A stretch of DNA of 64,000 nt. It comes from JAJEFO01 sp965221845. Lineage in GTDB: Bacteria > Pseudomonadota > Alphaproteobacteria > Rhodobacterales > Rhodobacteraceae. The stretch covers positions 2,294,001 through 2,358,000 of the forward strand of contig OZ244919.1 in assembly GCA_965221845.1 (NCBI GenBank), read 5' to 3'. A model generated the notes under the pieces. The model saw only the letters and a list, made by a program, of their open reading frames with translations. It had not been told where the DNA came from and did not search any database. How positions within the stretch are numbered: position 1 is the first letter of the stretch; each line of letters starts with the position of its first letter. The position numbers were made by a program, and so were the translations under genes. Shown in pieces: positions 46,260 to 54,549 of the stretch.

Positions 46260-47797
46260 CCGCCATCGATTCTCCCGTCCTGACCGCGGACGGCACGCCG
46301 CTCAAGGCGAGCCTCAGGCGGGCGCTTCGGCGCGAGAAGGCCCGCGCCTTCCTGCTCGTGGCGCCGCTGCTCCTGTTCGTCCTCGTCACCTTTGTCGCCC
46401 CGATCGCGGACATGCTGTTCCGCTCGGTCGAGAACGGTATCGTCCAGGACACGATTCCGCGCACGTTGCCGGCGCTTCGAGGCTGGGAACCGGAAGAAGG
46501 CGAGGCGCCGGGCGACGACGTGTTCGAGGCGTTCTACACGGACATGGTCTTCGCGGTCGCGCGCAAGAGCCATACACGGCTGGGATCCCGGCTCAACTAC
46601 GAACGGACGGGACTTGCCTCCCTGTTCCGGAAGTCCGGACGGCGCGTGGGCAGTCTTGGCACCAGAGGCTACGCGGACGCGTTCCGCGCGCTCGATCCGG
46701 CCTGGGAGGATCCGGCAACCTGGGCCACGCTGGCAGCGACCGAAGGTGCCGGCCTCCCGCGCACCGCTTCCGCCTACGCGGCCTGGCGGGACGCGGTCCA
46801 GGCCGATGGCGACGACCCGCTTGAAGAGGAGCCTTGGGACGTCCTCTACGCCGCGCTCCATTCGGACCTTATGCGGGCCCCCGCGGGAGGATTCGAGAAC
46901 CCGCTCCTGAAGGATGCACAGTCCGCCGCGGCCGGGTTCGAACAGGTCAGCCTTCGGGAAGAGTTCGGCGCAATTGACGAGGACTGGCTGGATCCCGAGG
47001 TTTGGCGGACCATACAGACATATGCGGGCCGCTACACGCCCGGCTATTTCCTCAATTCGGTCGACCTGAAGCTGACCGCCGAAGGGGTGCAGTACCGCGA
47101 TGAGGGCGACCGCATCTACATCCTGCTTTTCTGGCGCACGCTCTACATGTCGCTGGCGATCACCGTCGCCTGCATCCTTCTCGGCTACCCGGTGGCGTTC
47201 CTTCTGGCCAGCCTGCCGCTGCGGACGGCCAACATACTGATGATACTCGTTCTTCTGCCTTTCTGGACCTCGCTGCTGGTGCGGACGAGTTCATGGAAGG
47301 TGCTTCTGCAGCAGCAGGGCGTCATCAACGACGTCCTCGTGGCGCTCCGGATCGTGGAGGATGCGGGCCGTCTCGTCCTGATAAACAACCAGACCGGCAC
47401 GATCATCGCCATGACGCATATCCTGCTTCCGTTCATGATCCTGCCGCTCTACTCGGTCATGAAGACCATCCCGCCATCCTACGTGCGCGCCGCCAAGTCG
47501 CTGGGCGCGACGGACTGGACGGCCTTCTGGCGCGTCTACTTCCCGAACTCGGTGCCCGGAATCGGCGCGGGCTCCGTGCTCGTGTTCATCCTGGCGATCG
47601 GTTACTACATCACGCCGGAACTGGTCGGCGGCACGCGCGGCGTCTTCATCTCCAACCGGATCGCGTATCACATCTCGTCATCGCTCAACTGGGGGCTGGG
47701 GGCTGCACTGGGAACGATCCTGCTGCTGGCCGTCCTGATCCTCTACTGGACCTACGACAGGATCGTCGGCATCGACAACGTGAAGCTCGGAGGCTGA
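46256..47797 (+). CDS. ABC transporter permease, PotB type, with large periplasmic insert
   Basis: A 513-residue permease. Helix 1 (FLLVAPLLLFVLVTFVAPIADML) is followed by about 230 hydrophilic residues before helix 2 (LFWRTLYMSLAITVACILLGYPVAF). The C-terminal part has the usual five helices and the EAA-type loop (SYVRAAKSLGATDWTAFWRVYFPNSVPGIGAG) that contacts the ATPase. Ordinary PotB proteins have about 285 residues, so the extra size is all in the first external loop. That loop probably contacts the substrate or binding protein. Overlaps DUF1330 by 4 bp; the next permease starts 1 bp after its stop. Confidence 0.92.
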   Translation: MTAIDSPVLTADGTPLKASLRRALRREKARAFLLVAPLLLFVLVTFVAPIADMLFRSVENGIVQDTIPRTLPALRGWEPEEGEAPGDDVFEAFYTDMVFAVARKSHTRLGSRLNYERTGLASLFRKSGRRVGSLGTRGYADAFRALDPAWEDPATWATLAATEGAGLPRTASAYAAWRDAVQADGDDPLEEEPWDVLYAALHSDLMRAPAGGFENPLLKDAQSAAAGFEQVSLREEFGAIDEDWLDPEVWRTIQTYAGRYTPGYFLNSVDLKLTAEGVQYRDEGDRIYILLFWRTLYMSLAITVACILLGYPVAFLLASLPLRTANILMILVLLPFWTSLLVRTSSWKVLLQQQGVINDVLVALRIVEDAGRLVLINNQTGTIIAMTHILLPFMILPLYSVMKTIPPSYVRAAKSLGATDWTAFWRVYFPNSVPGIGAGSVLVFILAIGYYITPELVGGTRGVFISNRIAYHISSSLNWGLGAALGTILLLAVLILYWTYDRIVGIDNVKLGG

Positions 47798-47798
47798 A

Positions 47799-48653
47799 AT
47801 GGCTGGCCTCCCACCATACGCCTCGCTCTCCCAGAAGCTCTGGCATTACGCCTTCCGCGTGATTTGCGGCCTCGTCCTCTTCTACCTGATCGCCCCGATC
47901 GTCGTGATCGTTCCCCTGAGCTTCAACGCCGAGGACTTCTTCACCTTTACGCCCGAAATGCTCGCGCTCGACCCGGAGGGATATTCGCTCAAGCACTACA
48001 GGGACTTCTTCACGAATTCGGACTGGCAGCAGGCAATGTGGAACTCGATCCGTGTCGCGCCGATGGCAACGCTGCTGTCCGTGGGCTTCGGCACGCTGGC
48101 CGCAATCGGCCTGAGCCAGCCGCATGTGCCGTTCCGGCGGGCGATCATGGCGGTCCTGATCTCTCCGATGATCGTGCCGCTGATAATCTCCGCCGCCGGC
48201 ATGTACTTCTTCTACAGCCGTGTCGGGCTGCAAGGCACCTACTGGGGCGTCGTGCTGGCCCATGCGGCACTTGGGATCCCGTTTGTCATCATCACCGTGA
48301 CCGCAACGCTCGTCGGCTTTGACAGAAGCCTCACCCGCGCCGCGGCCAGCCTGGGCGCGAACCCGTTCACGACGTTCGCCAAGGTCCAGATGCCGCTCAT
48401 CCTGCCTGGCGTGATATCGGGCGGCCTCTTCGCCTTCATCACGTCCTTTGACGAAGTCGTCGTCGTGCTCTTCGTCGGTTCGGCGGGGCAGAAGACGCTG
48501 CCCTGGCAGATGTTCACCGGCCTTCGCGAACAGATCAGCCCCACGATCCTTGCGGTCGCGACAATACTCGTGACGATCTCCGCGGTCCTGCTCGCGACCA
48601 TAGAGATCCTCCGCCGCCGCTCAGAGCGGCTGCGCGGCATGTCCCCGGGCTGA
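47799..48653 (+). CDS. ABC transporter permease, PotC type
   Basis: A 284-residue protein with six membrane helices and the EAA loop RAAASLGANPFTTFAKVQMPLILPGVISGG near residues 180-210. FSFNAEDFFTF-like NAEDFFTF and SLKHYRDFF near 50-70 are typical of PotC/PotI. It forms the heterodimeric channel with the upstream permease. It is the last gene of the operon and faces the phasin gene; the only terminator seen in the gap reads leftward. Confidence 0.92.
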   Translation: MAGLPPYASLSQKLWHYAFRVICGLVLFYLIAPIVVIVPLSFNAEDFFTFTPEMLALDPEGYSLKHYRDFFTNSDWQQAMWNSIRVAPMATLLSVGFGTLAAIGLSQPHVPFRRAIMAVLISPMIVPLIISAAGMYFFYSRVGLQGTYWGVVLAHAALGIPFVIITVTATLVGFDRSLTRAAASLGANPFTTFAKVQMPLILPGVISGGLFAFITSFDEVVVVLFVGSAGQKTLPWQMFTGLREQISPTILAVATILVTISAVLLATIEILRRRSERLRGMSPG

Positions 48654-48691
48654 CGGCGGCCTCGCGCCCACGCCGATCCGTGGAGCCGCCG

Positions 48692-48725
48692 GAAAGGAAA
48701 GGGCGGGCCATCATCCAGCCCGCCC
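48692..48725 (-). terminator. Rho-independent terminator of the first phasin gene
   Basis: On the minus strand GGGCGGGC (48725-48718) pairs with GCCCGCCC (48708-48701) across a 9-nt loop and is followed by TTTCCTTTCC. It is 58 bp beyond the phasin stop codon. Confidence 0.75.
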
Positions 48726-48782
48726 GCTCCGGTCGCCAGCCGCAGGGAGGAGAGCGTTGGCGGCCAAGCTCGCTGCGCGCTA

Positions 48783-49226
48783 TTACACGGCCACCTTTTC
48801 CGCGGCGGCGCTCATCTCCGCGGCGGCTTTCTTGACGGCCTTCGACGCATCGCTGCCGAGATCCTTGCCGGCGGCGAGCATCAGCTCGACCGTCTCCATC
48901 TGGACCTTCTTCGCGACCTCGGCGAAAGCCGCCAGCGACTCGGCGCTCATCTCGGCCTGCGCCGACGCGAATTCGGCCATCGCCTTGCTGTAGTCAGCGG
49001 GTTCCTCCTTCGCGTTGGTGACATCGCCGATCTTGCCGATGGTCGCCTTGGCCCAGCTGGCGGAGATCTCGGTCGACTTCTCGGCGGCCTCCAGGACGAC
49101 CTTCGACATCCTGTCGGCGGCCGAGGCCTGGTTCTTGAACACGTCGTTCAACGCTCCCGCGTCGACCGGGAACGCGGCCATCATGTCCTTCATCATCTTG
49201 GTGTATTCGCTTGAGGTCTTCGTCAT
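48783..49226 (-). CDS. phaP: phasin family protein (PHA granule surface protein)
   Basis: A 147-residue, Ala/Glu/Lys-rich, nearly all-helical protein: MTKTSSEYTKMMKDMMAAFPVD then DVFKNQASAADRMSKVVLEAAEKSTEISASWAKATI and AEFASAQAEMSAESLAAFAEVAKKVQMETVELMLAAGK, the Phasin_2 pattern. It coats polyhydroxyalkanoate granules and controls their size. The ATG at 49226 is preferred to the longer frame. Two CTGC-N3-GCAG sites lie 70 to 110 bp upstream, the known recognition pattern of the PHA-responsive repressor PhaR. Confidence 0.9.
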   Translation of the reverse strand: MTKTSSEYTKMMKDMMAAFPVDAGALNDVFKNQASAADRMSKVVLEAAEKSTEISASWAKATIGKIGDVTNAKEEPADYSKAMAEFASAQAEMSAESLAAFAEVAKKVQMETVELMLAAGKDLGSDASKAVKKAAAEMSAAAEKVAV

Positions 49227-49295
49227 CTTCTCTCTCCGTGCGTTTCGGAAGCGGGCGAGGCCCGATCCGTTGTCCAGATGCGGAACACCTATATG

Positions 49296-49334
49296 CTGCA
49301 TTGCAGCAATTCAAGGTTTCTTTCTGCATTGCAG
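49296..49334. promoter_or_regulatory. two PhaR-type operator sites upstream of phaP
   Basis: CTGCATTGCAG occurs at 49296-49306 and 49324-49334, 28 bp apart, in an AT-rich promoter region. Published work on Paracoccus PhaR defines CTGC-N3-4-GCAG as its binding motif upstream of phaP. Both sites match fully. Confidence 0.8.
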
Positions 49335-49560
49335 CAAATTTCTTTCGTTTCCTTTTCAGTGGGATGCGTCACCCCCGGCCGCATCCGGCGGTGGCAGGGG
49401 CCGCAACACCGCGAATCAGCAGGGTTCCGGTGATTCCGGCTCCGGCGCGACCGCAAGAGACCCGCCATCCCGCGAGATTCCGAATGCCACGGCGCGCGTC
49501 CGGCCGGCATGGCGTCCGTGCAGAAAGCCGGCAGGCCGGACCCGGACGCAAGCCGCGCAA

Positions 49561-49587
49561 GAAAAAGGCGGGCTCTTGCGGCCCGCC
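49561..49587 (-). terminator. Rho-independent terminator of the second phasin-like gene
   Basis: On the minus strand GGCGGGC (49587-49581) pairs with GCCCGCC (49573-49567) around a 7-nt loop and is followed by TTTTTC. It lies 46 bp beyond the stop codon of the second phasin gene. Confidence 0.8.
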
Positions 49588-49632
49588 AGTCTTGGATTGC
49601 CGGCAGGGAGGAGGCCGGCAAACCCAACCGAA

Positions 49633-50112
49633 CTACCTGTTCGCCGTCGCCTTACCCGCGGTGCCCGGCGTTTCCTTGGCGCCCTGAGACGGCAACCCGG
49701 ACCGGCGCGGCCTCCTTCTGGCGGGCTTCGAAACGCCCGCGCCCGGGCGCTTCTCCGCCGCAATCATCAGCTTGACCGTCTCAACCTGAGCCGTCGTGGC
49801 CACGTCCGCCAGGGCGTGCGCCGACCTGACGCCCAGTTCCGCCTGCGCGGCCGCGAACGCGCCCATTGCCGCGGCACAGCCGGACGGGCCGTTACGCGCA
49901 TCGGCGACATTGCCGAGACCTCCAAGCGTCGACCTTGTCCACGTGGCGGAAATCCCGGTCAGCCGCTCGGCAGCGGCGAGGACGACCCTGGACATCCTGT
50001 CCATGAAGGAAGCATGCAGGCGGAAGACGTCACTGAACGTTCCCGCGTCGGGAGGGAATGCGCCGGGCATCCCCTTTGCCGCCTTCGCGCGCCCCTTTGC
50101 GTTCTCGGCCAT
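49633..50112 (-). CDS. second phasin-like protein
   Basis: A 159-residue protein aligned with the first phasin: FPPDAGTFSDVFRLHASFMDRMSRVVLAAAERLTGISATWTR and AAAQAELGVRSAHALADVATTAQVETVKLMIAAEK match the same helices. The C-terminal ~45 residues are basic and Pro/Arg-rich (KPARRRPRRSG), which could bind DNA or nucleoid as described for some phasins. It is more diverged than the first copy. ATG at 50112 has GGAGG 6 nt upstream. Located between phaP and phaC on the same strand. Confidence 0.8.
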   Translation of the reverse strand: MAENAKGRAKAAKGMPGAFPPDAGTFSDVFRLHASFMDRMSRVVLAAAERLTGISATWTRSTLGGLGNVADARNGPSGCAAAMGAFAAAQAELGVRSAHALADVATTAQVETVKLMIAAEKRPGAGVSKPARRRPRRSGLPSQGAKETPGTAGKATANR

Positions 50113-50185
50113 CTTCCCTCCGGCTTCCTGCGCCCCGGCACGGGACCCTGTGAGCCCCGTAGGCCGTGCCTTCCCTTCAAAGGTA

Positions 50186-50236
50186 CATGCCGCGCTGCAG
50201 CATCTCAAGAGAAATTTCCGGGATGCGGCAATTTTC
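50186..50236. promoter_or_regulatory. degenerate PhaR-type sites upstream of the second phasin gene
   Basis: The region aligns base for base with the phaP promoter, but the two sites have become GCGCTGCAGC and GATGCGGCAA. Only half-sites are kept, so control by PhaR may be weaker here. Confidence 0.45.
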
Positions 50237-50256
50237 TTTCCGTCGGCGACGGCAGC

Positions 50257-52059
50257 TCAGGCGACGTCCGCGATTTCCTTGACGTAAGCGCCCGGCGCAG
50301 GGGCGAGAATCGGATGGCTTTGCACGGATCCCGGGACCCGCGCCTCCATCTCGCCGCCGGAGCGCGCCGCAAGCCACCGCTCCCAGGAGGGCCACCAGGA
50401 CCCTTCGTTGAACGTGGCGGCGTCCTTCCATGCCGCCGATTCGGCCGGCAGCCCGGGACTCGTGTAGTGACCGTACTTGTTCCGGGACGGCGGGTTGACG
50501 ATGCCCGCGATGTGCCCGGATTCGGACAGCAGGAAGGTCTTCGAGTTGCTCCCCATCTGGCGGAAGCCCTCGTAGCAGGACCTCCACGCAGCGATGTGGT
50601 CGGTCTCGCAGGCGACGGCGCATGCCGGAACCCTGATGTCCCCGACCCGAACCCTCTCACCCAGGACCTCGTAGCCTTCGCGCACGAACCTGTTCTGCTG
50701 GCAGAGGCCGCGAAGGTATTCCGTCACCATGGCCGCCGGCAGGTGGGTCCCGTCGCCGTTCCAGTAGAGAAGGTCGAACGCGGGCGGCGCCTCGCCCATC
50801 AGGTAGCTCCGGATGGCCGGTCCGTAGACGAGGTCGTTCGACCGGAGGAAGCTGAAAGTCCGGCTCATGATCCGGTGTTCGAGGACGCCGGCCTGACGGC
50901 ACCGCTCCTCGATCGCGTCCACGAAGTCATCCGTGAGAAAAGCGGTGAACTCTCCCTGGTCCTCGAAGTCTGTGAGCGTCGTGAAGAACGTCGCGCATTC
51001 GACCGGCCTGTCTCCCCGCTTCTCGAGCAGCGCAAGGGCCAGGGAAAGCGCGGTCCCCCCGATGCAGTATCCTGCAACATTGATCCGCCTCTCGCCGGTG
51101 ACGGCCTGCACCTCGCCGATCGCCGCCAGGAAGCCTCTCTCCACGTAGTCGGACATGCCGAAGTCGCGATAGCTGGCGTCTGGGTTCTTCCAGGAAACGA
51201 CGAAGAGCGTGTACCCTCGGTCGACGATCCACTTGATCAGGCTGTTTTCCGGCTTCAGGTCAAGAACGTAGTACTTGTTGATCCACGGCGGAAAGACGAG
51301 AAGCGGCGTCTCGCGCACGGTCGGCGTCGTCGGAGCGTACTGGATCAGCTCGAAGATCTCGTTGCGAAAGACGACCGAGCCTTCCGTGGCGCCGATGTTG
51401 GAGCCGACCTCGAAGGCCTTCCTGTCGGCAAGCGTCACCATCAATTCGCCGTCCGACGCCTCGATGTCGCGGACGAGGTTCTCCAGGCCCTTGACGAGGG
51501 ACTCGCCGTTGGTTTCCGCCGCCTTCGCAAGAGCCTCCGGATTGGTGCCCAGGAAGTTGGCGGGGCTCATCATGTCGATGATCTGGCGCGTGAAGTAGCG
51601 CACGCGCTTGCGGTCGGTCTCGTTCAGGTCGTCCAGGCCCTCGACGGCGTTCGAGACAGCCTCCGCGGACATCAGGTACTGCTGCTTGACGAAGTTGAAA
51701 TAGGGATGCCGGGCCCAGAGATCCCCGGCGAACCGCGGGTCTGGCGGCGTGTTGTCGGCCGGGGGCTCCAGGCGTCCCTGCACCAGGTTCCTCTGCGCCT
51801 CGACAAAGTGCGTCAGGGCCTTGCCCCAGTAGGCGACCTGGGTCTCGAACACCTTTGACGGGCTCGCGAGAAGCTCCGCCACATAGGCCGAAGCCGCCCT
51901 GGCGTAGAGTTCACGGCCCGGGCCCTGCAAGCCCGGGTCGGTCGCCTTCTTCCTCGAGATCGCCGCCGCCAGACGCACGGAAAGCTCCTCGACCCTGGCA
52001 AGGTTTTCGTGCAACTCCTCCAGCCGGCCCGCGTCTTCGCCGGCGTCTTCGGTTGTCAT
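50257..52059 (-). CDS. phaC: class I poly(3-hydroxyalkanoate) synthase
   Basis: A 600-residue PHA synthase: the N-terminal domain has YLMSAEAVSNAVEGLDDL, the alpha/beta-hydrolase part has LLVFPPWINKYYVLDL, the lipase-box-like GYCIGG near residue 335 with the catalytic Cys, a DDFVDAIEE region with the likely catalytic Asp, and LSESGHIAGIVNPP near 527 with the catalytic His. Length and motifs fit class I enzymes that polymerise short-chain 3-hydroxyacyl-CoA. It is divergent from the depolymerase gene, the usual Rhodobacterales layout, and shares a TGC-rich intergenic region with it. Confidence 0.94.
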   Translation of the reverse strand: MTTEDAGEDAGRLEELHENLARVEELSVRLAAAISRKKATDPGLQGPGRELYARAASAYVAELLASPSKVFETQVAYWGKALTHFVEAQRNLVQGRLEPPADNTPPDPRFAGDLWARHPYFNFVKQQYLMSAEAVSNAVEGLDDLNETDRKRVRYFTRQIIDMMSPANFLGTNPEALAKAAETNGESLVKGLENLVRDIEASDGELMVTLADRKAFEVGSNIGATEGSVVFRNEIFELIQYAPTTPTVRETPLLVFPPWINKYYVLDLKPENSLIKWIVDRGYTLFVVSWKNPDASYRDFGMSDYVERGFLAAIGEVQAVTGERRINVAGYCIGGTALSLALALLEKRGDRPVECATFFTTLTDFEDQGEFTAFLTDDFVDAIEERCRQAGVLEHRIMSRTFSFLRSNDLVYGPAIRSYLMGEAPPAFDLLYWNGDGTHLPAAMVTEYLRGLCQQNRFVREGYEVLGERVRVGDIRVPACAVACETDHIAAWRSCYEGFRQMGSNSKTFLLSESGHIAGIVNPPSRNKYGHYTSPGLPAESAAWKDAATFNEGSWWPSWERWLAARSGGEMEARVPGSVQSHPILAPAPGAYVKEIADVA

Positions 52060-52078
52060 TGCCCCGGTCCTCGCCTAC

Positions 52079-52092
52079 TTTGCACTTGCAGC
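52079..52092. promoter_or_regulatory. TGC-rich site between divergent phaC and phaZ
   Basis: TTGCACTTGCAGC in the 104-bp gap resembles one CTGC-N3-GCAG operator with a mismatch in the first half. It is placed to affect both genes. Confidence 0.4.
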
Positions 52093-52163
52093 ATCGGGAG
52101 CAATGTAGCGACAAAGGGCCTGATTGGCAAAGCCGCTCTCGCCCGGGCGCAGGGAGTACGCAC

Positions 52164-53399
52164 ATGCGATACATGCTGACCTACGACATGATGGAGACGG
52201 CCCGCAACACCAGCCAGTGGGTCGGCGCGACCGCGACCGCAATGGCATCCTACCCTGCATGGGGGGCCGTGCCGAATCCCTTGATCGGCCTGATGGCCGC
52301 CTGGGGCGAGGTGGCGGAACGCAGCTTTGCCCGAATGGTCGCCCGGCCGGACTGGGGCGTCAATTCCGTTGTCGGCGAGGACGGACGCGATCGTCCTGTC
52401 GACGTCGAGACGGAGATCGCCCGCCCCTTCTGCGACCTGATCCGCTTCCGTGTCCAGACGCGTCCGGAGCGGCGGCGGCGCATCCTGCTGGTGGCTCCGA
52501 TGTCGGGGCACTACGCGACGCTCTTGCGCCCAACCGTGCAAAGCCTGCTGCCAGACGCGGAGATCTGGATCACCGACTGGCACAACACGCGCGACATCCC
52601 CGTCAGTGCGGGAAAGTTCGACATCGAGGACTACACGCTCTACCTGTCCGACTTCATCCGCCATCTCGGCCCGTCGATCAACGTGATCGCGGTATGCCAG
52701 CCCGCCCCGCTGGCGCTTGCGGCGACGGCGTACCTCGCCGCGGAGGCGCCCGACGCGCAGCCGCGGACCCTGACGCTCTTCGGCGGCCCGATAGACCCTG
52801 ACGCGGCGCGCACGGAGGTCACGGATTTCGGGCGACGCGTGACCATGGGGCAGCTCGAGCAATTCATGATCCAGCGCGTGGGCTTCAAGCATGCGGGCGT
52901 CGGGCGAATGGTCTATCCGGGCCTCCTGCAGCTTGCCTCCTTCATTGCCATGAACTCCGAAACGCATGTCCACGCCTTCACCAGCCAGGTCATGCGGGCG
53001 GCAAAGGGAGAGGCGACCGACCATGACAGGCACAATCGCTTCTACGACGAGTATCTCGCGGTCATGGACATGCCGGCCGAGTTCTACCTTTCGACCGTCG
53101 AACGCGTCTTCAAGAAACGTGAGATCGCGCGGAACGCGTTCACGGTGGGGGGGCGCCATGTCGATTTCGGCGCGATCACCGACGTCGCGATCAAGACGGT
53201 CGAGGGCGAAAGGGACAACATCTCCGCCCCGGGTCAGTGCCGTGCGGCCCTCGATCTTCTTTCGGGACTGCCGGAATCCAGGAAGGCGTCGCATCTCGAG
53301 CCCGGCGCAGGCCACTACGGAATCTTCGCCGGCAGGAGCTGGCGCGAGAACATCCGGCCTCTGGTCCTCGACTTCATCGATCAGAACGCGCCGTCCTGA
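52164..53399 (+). CDS. phaZ: intracellular polyhydroxyalkanoate depolymerase
   Basis: A 411-residue protein of the intracellular PHA depolymerase family: MRYMLTYDMMETARNTSQWVGATA at the start, LLVAPMSGHYATLLRPTVQSLLPDAEIWITDWHNTRDIPVS near residues 105-146, VIAVCQPAPLALAA near 174-187 carrying the nucleophilic Cys, and HLEPGAGHYGIFAGRSWRE near 379-397 with the catalytic His. It mobilises stored PHA. The ATG at 52164 is close to the expected start. It is divergent from phaC. Confidence 0.93.
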   Translation: MRYMLTYDMMETARNTSQWVGATATAMASYPAWGAVPNPLIGLMAAWGEVAERSFARMVARPDWGVNSVVGEDGRDRPVDVETEIARPFCDLIRFRVQTRPERRRRILLVAPMSGHYATLLRPTVQSLLPDAEIWITDWHNTRDIPVSAGKFDIEDYTLYLSDFIRHLGPSINVIAVCQPAPLALAATAYLAAEAPDAQPRTLTLFGGPIDPDAARTEVTDFGRRVTMGQLEQFMIQRVGFKHAGVGRMVYPGLLQLASFIAMNSETHVHAFTSQVMRAAKGEATDHDRHNRFYDEYLAVMDMPAEFYLSTVERVFKKREIARNAFTVGGRHVDFGAITDVAIKTVEGERDNISAPGQCRAALDLLSGLPESRKASHLEPGAGHYGIFAGRSWRENIRPLVLDFIDQNAPS

Positions 53400-53460
53400 C
53401 GCGCAGCGGCAACCTCCCGCGACCATCGCGGAAAGCCGCAGCCGGACCCTTGCGGCCGCC

Positions 53461-53748
53461 CTACGTCCAGTTGACCTGCGCGCCTCCCGGCAACGCGGCA
53501 CGGGCGCGGAGAGGAAAGTCGCTGGCGCACCCCGCCGCCTCGCAGAACCCCTGCACCCAGGCATCGTCCATCAGCAGGAAGTCCAGAACGGACGCCAGAA
53601 ACTCGGGATCCGCCGCGCGTTGCCTCAGGTCCGCCTCCGTGGCGCCCGTCGAGCCGAGGAAGACGGGCAGCAGCTCGTCGTTGCCGACCAGCCAGGACAG
53701 TGTCCCGATCGCCAGCATCTCTGCGGAATCCCTTGACAGCGGCGTCAC
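53461..53748 (-). CDS. DUF3572 domain-containing protein
   Basis: A 95-residue protein matching DUF3572: EMLAIGTLSWLVGNDELLPVFLGSTGATEADLRQRAADPEFLASVLDFLLMDDAWVQGFCEAAG. The function is unknown and the family is confined to alphaproteobacteria. It uses GTG at 53748. It converges on phaZ. Confidence 0.85.
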   Translation of the reverse strand: MTPLSRDSAEMLAIGTLSWLVGNDELLPVFLGSTGATEADLRQRAADPEFLASVLDFLLMDDAWVQGFCEAAGCASDFPLRARAALPGGAQVNWT

Positions 53749-54097
53749 GTCAGGCCCCCTGCACGCGCAACCGGGCCCTTACATGAATTCGGCGAAGGCC
53801 GAAACGGGAATCCAGCGGCCGGAGAGGCCTCCGGCATGGCGCGCGCTGGCCGGGCCGCAATGCATGCCCTGCGCGCATGTGTGCCTGTTTCAATGACGCC
53901 TGTCCGCCGCAGGAAGCGTTCGAGCCGGCCAGCGCAGGCTGAGCGCTCTTCGACGCCCATCGCTTCGAGCGACTCAAGCAGCAAGGCCTCGCGCCCAGAA
54001 ACTGGCGTTCCCCGGCGACTTGCCCCCCTGTTCCCGAAGGACCCCGCGCCGCAAAGAGCGTCTCAAGCGCAATGTCGTCACGGCTGTCTCCCGTCAT
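53749..54097 (-). pseudogene. degraded gene downstream of the ECF sigma relic
   Basis: A frame starting MTGDSRDDIALETLFAARG at 54097 overlaps the end of the sigma relic, the place where many ECF operons have an anti-sigma or small regulator. Homology to anything known is not evident, and after ~25 residues the sequence becomes low-complexity. A second frame (LLESLEAMGVEERSACAGRLERFLRRTG, 53890-53984) looks helical and may be its shifted continuation. I treat the stretch as a decayed small gene. Confidence 0.35.
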
Positions 54098-54520
54098 CCT
54101 CGAACCCCAGCCCTTTCCTCCTGCCGTACAGCGCGCTCTTGAGGGCGCGCCTGCCCCGCGCCGTGAGACTTCCACCGCCTCCACGCCGATGCTTGCCCAT
54201 CATCTCGGCGATCTCGGGATTCGAGAATCCCTCGACATGCCGCATCACGACGGCCAGCCCTTGCCGGGCGGGGAGGGCGGACAGCGCGGCATCCAGCGTT
54301 TCGGATCCATGCCTGCCGGTCATGACGTCGGCCACGCTTGCCATGTCTGCGGTCGGCCCGGCGATCGAATCAAGCGCGGCGTGCGCCCCGGGTCCGCCCC
54401 CTTCCGAAGCCTGTCCGTGAGGGCATTCATGGTCTCCTGCACGACATCCTCGGTTTCCGCATGATCCGGCGCCGCCGGTCGTCGCCATGACCTCCGCGCT
54501 CCGTCGGCACGTGCCTGCGC
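54078..54520 (-). pseudogene. ECF-type RNA polymerase sigma factor relic
   Basis: One frame has HAETEDVVQETM (end of region 2.2) fused to NALTDRLRKGADPG, so regions 2.3-2.4 that read the -10 element are missing. After a frameshift the next frame has LDAALSALPARQGLAVVMRHVEGFSNPEIAEMMG, a typical region 4 with the start of its helix-turn-helix, but the recognition helix is altered (KHRRGGGGS). The end GRRKGLGFEDDG is typical of one ECF group. Its N-terminus abuts the ISKra4 relic. It cannot work as a sigma factor. Confidence 0.7.
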
Positions 54521-54549
54521 GGCAGCCACGAATTCCGCTTCGCCGAGGG

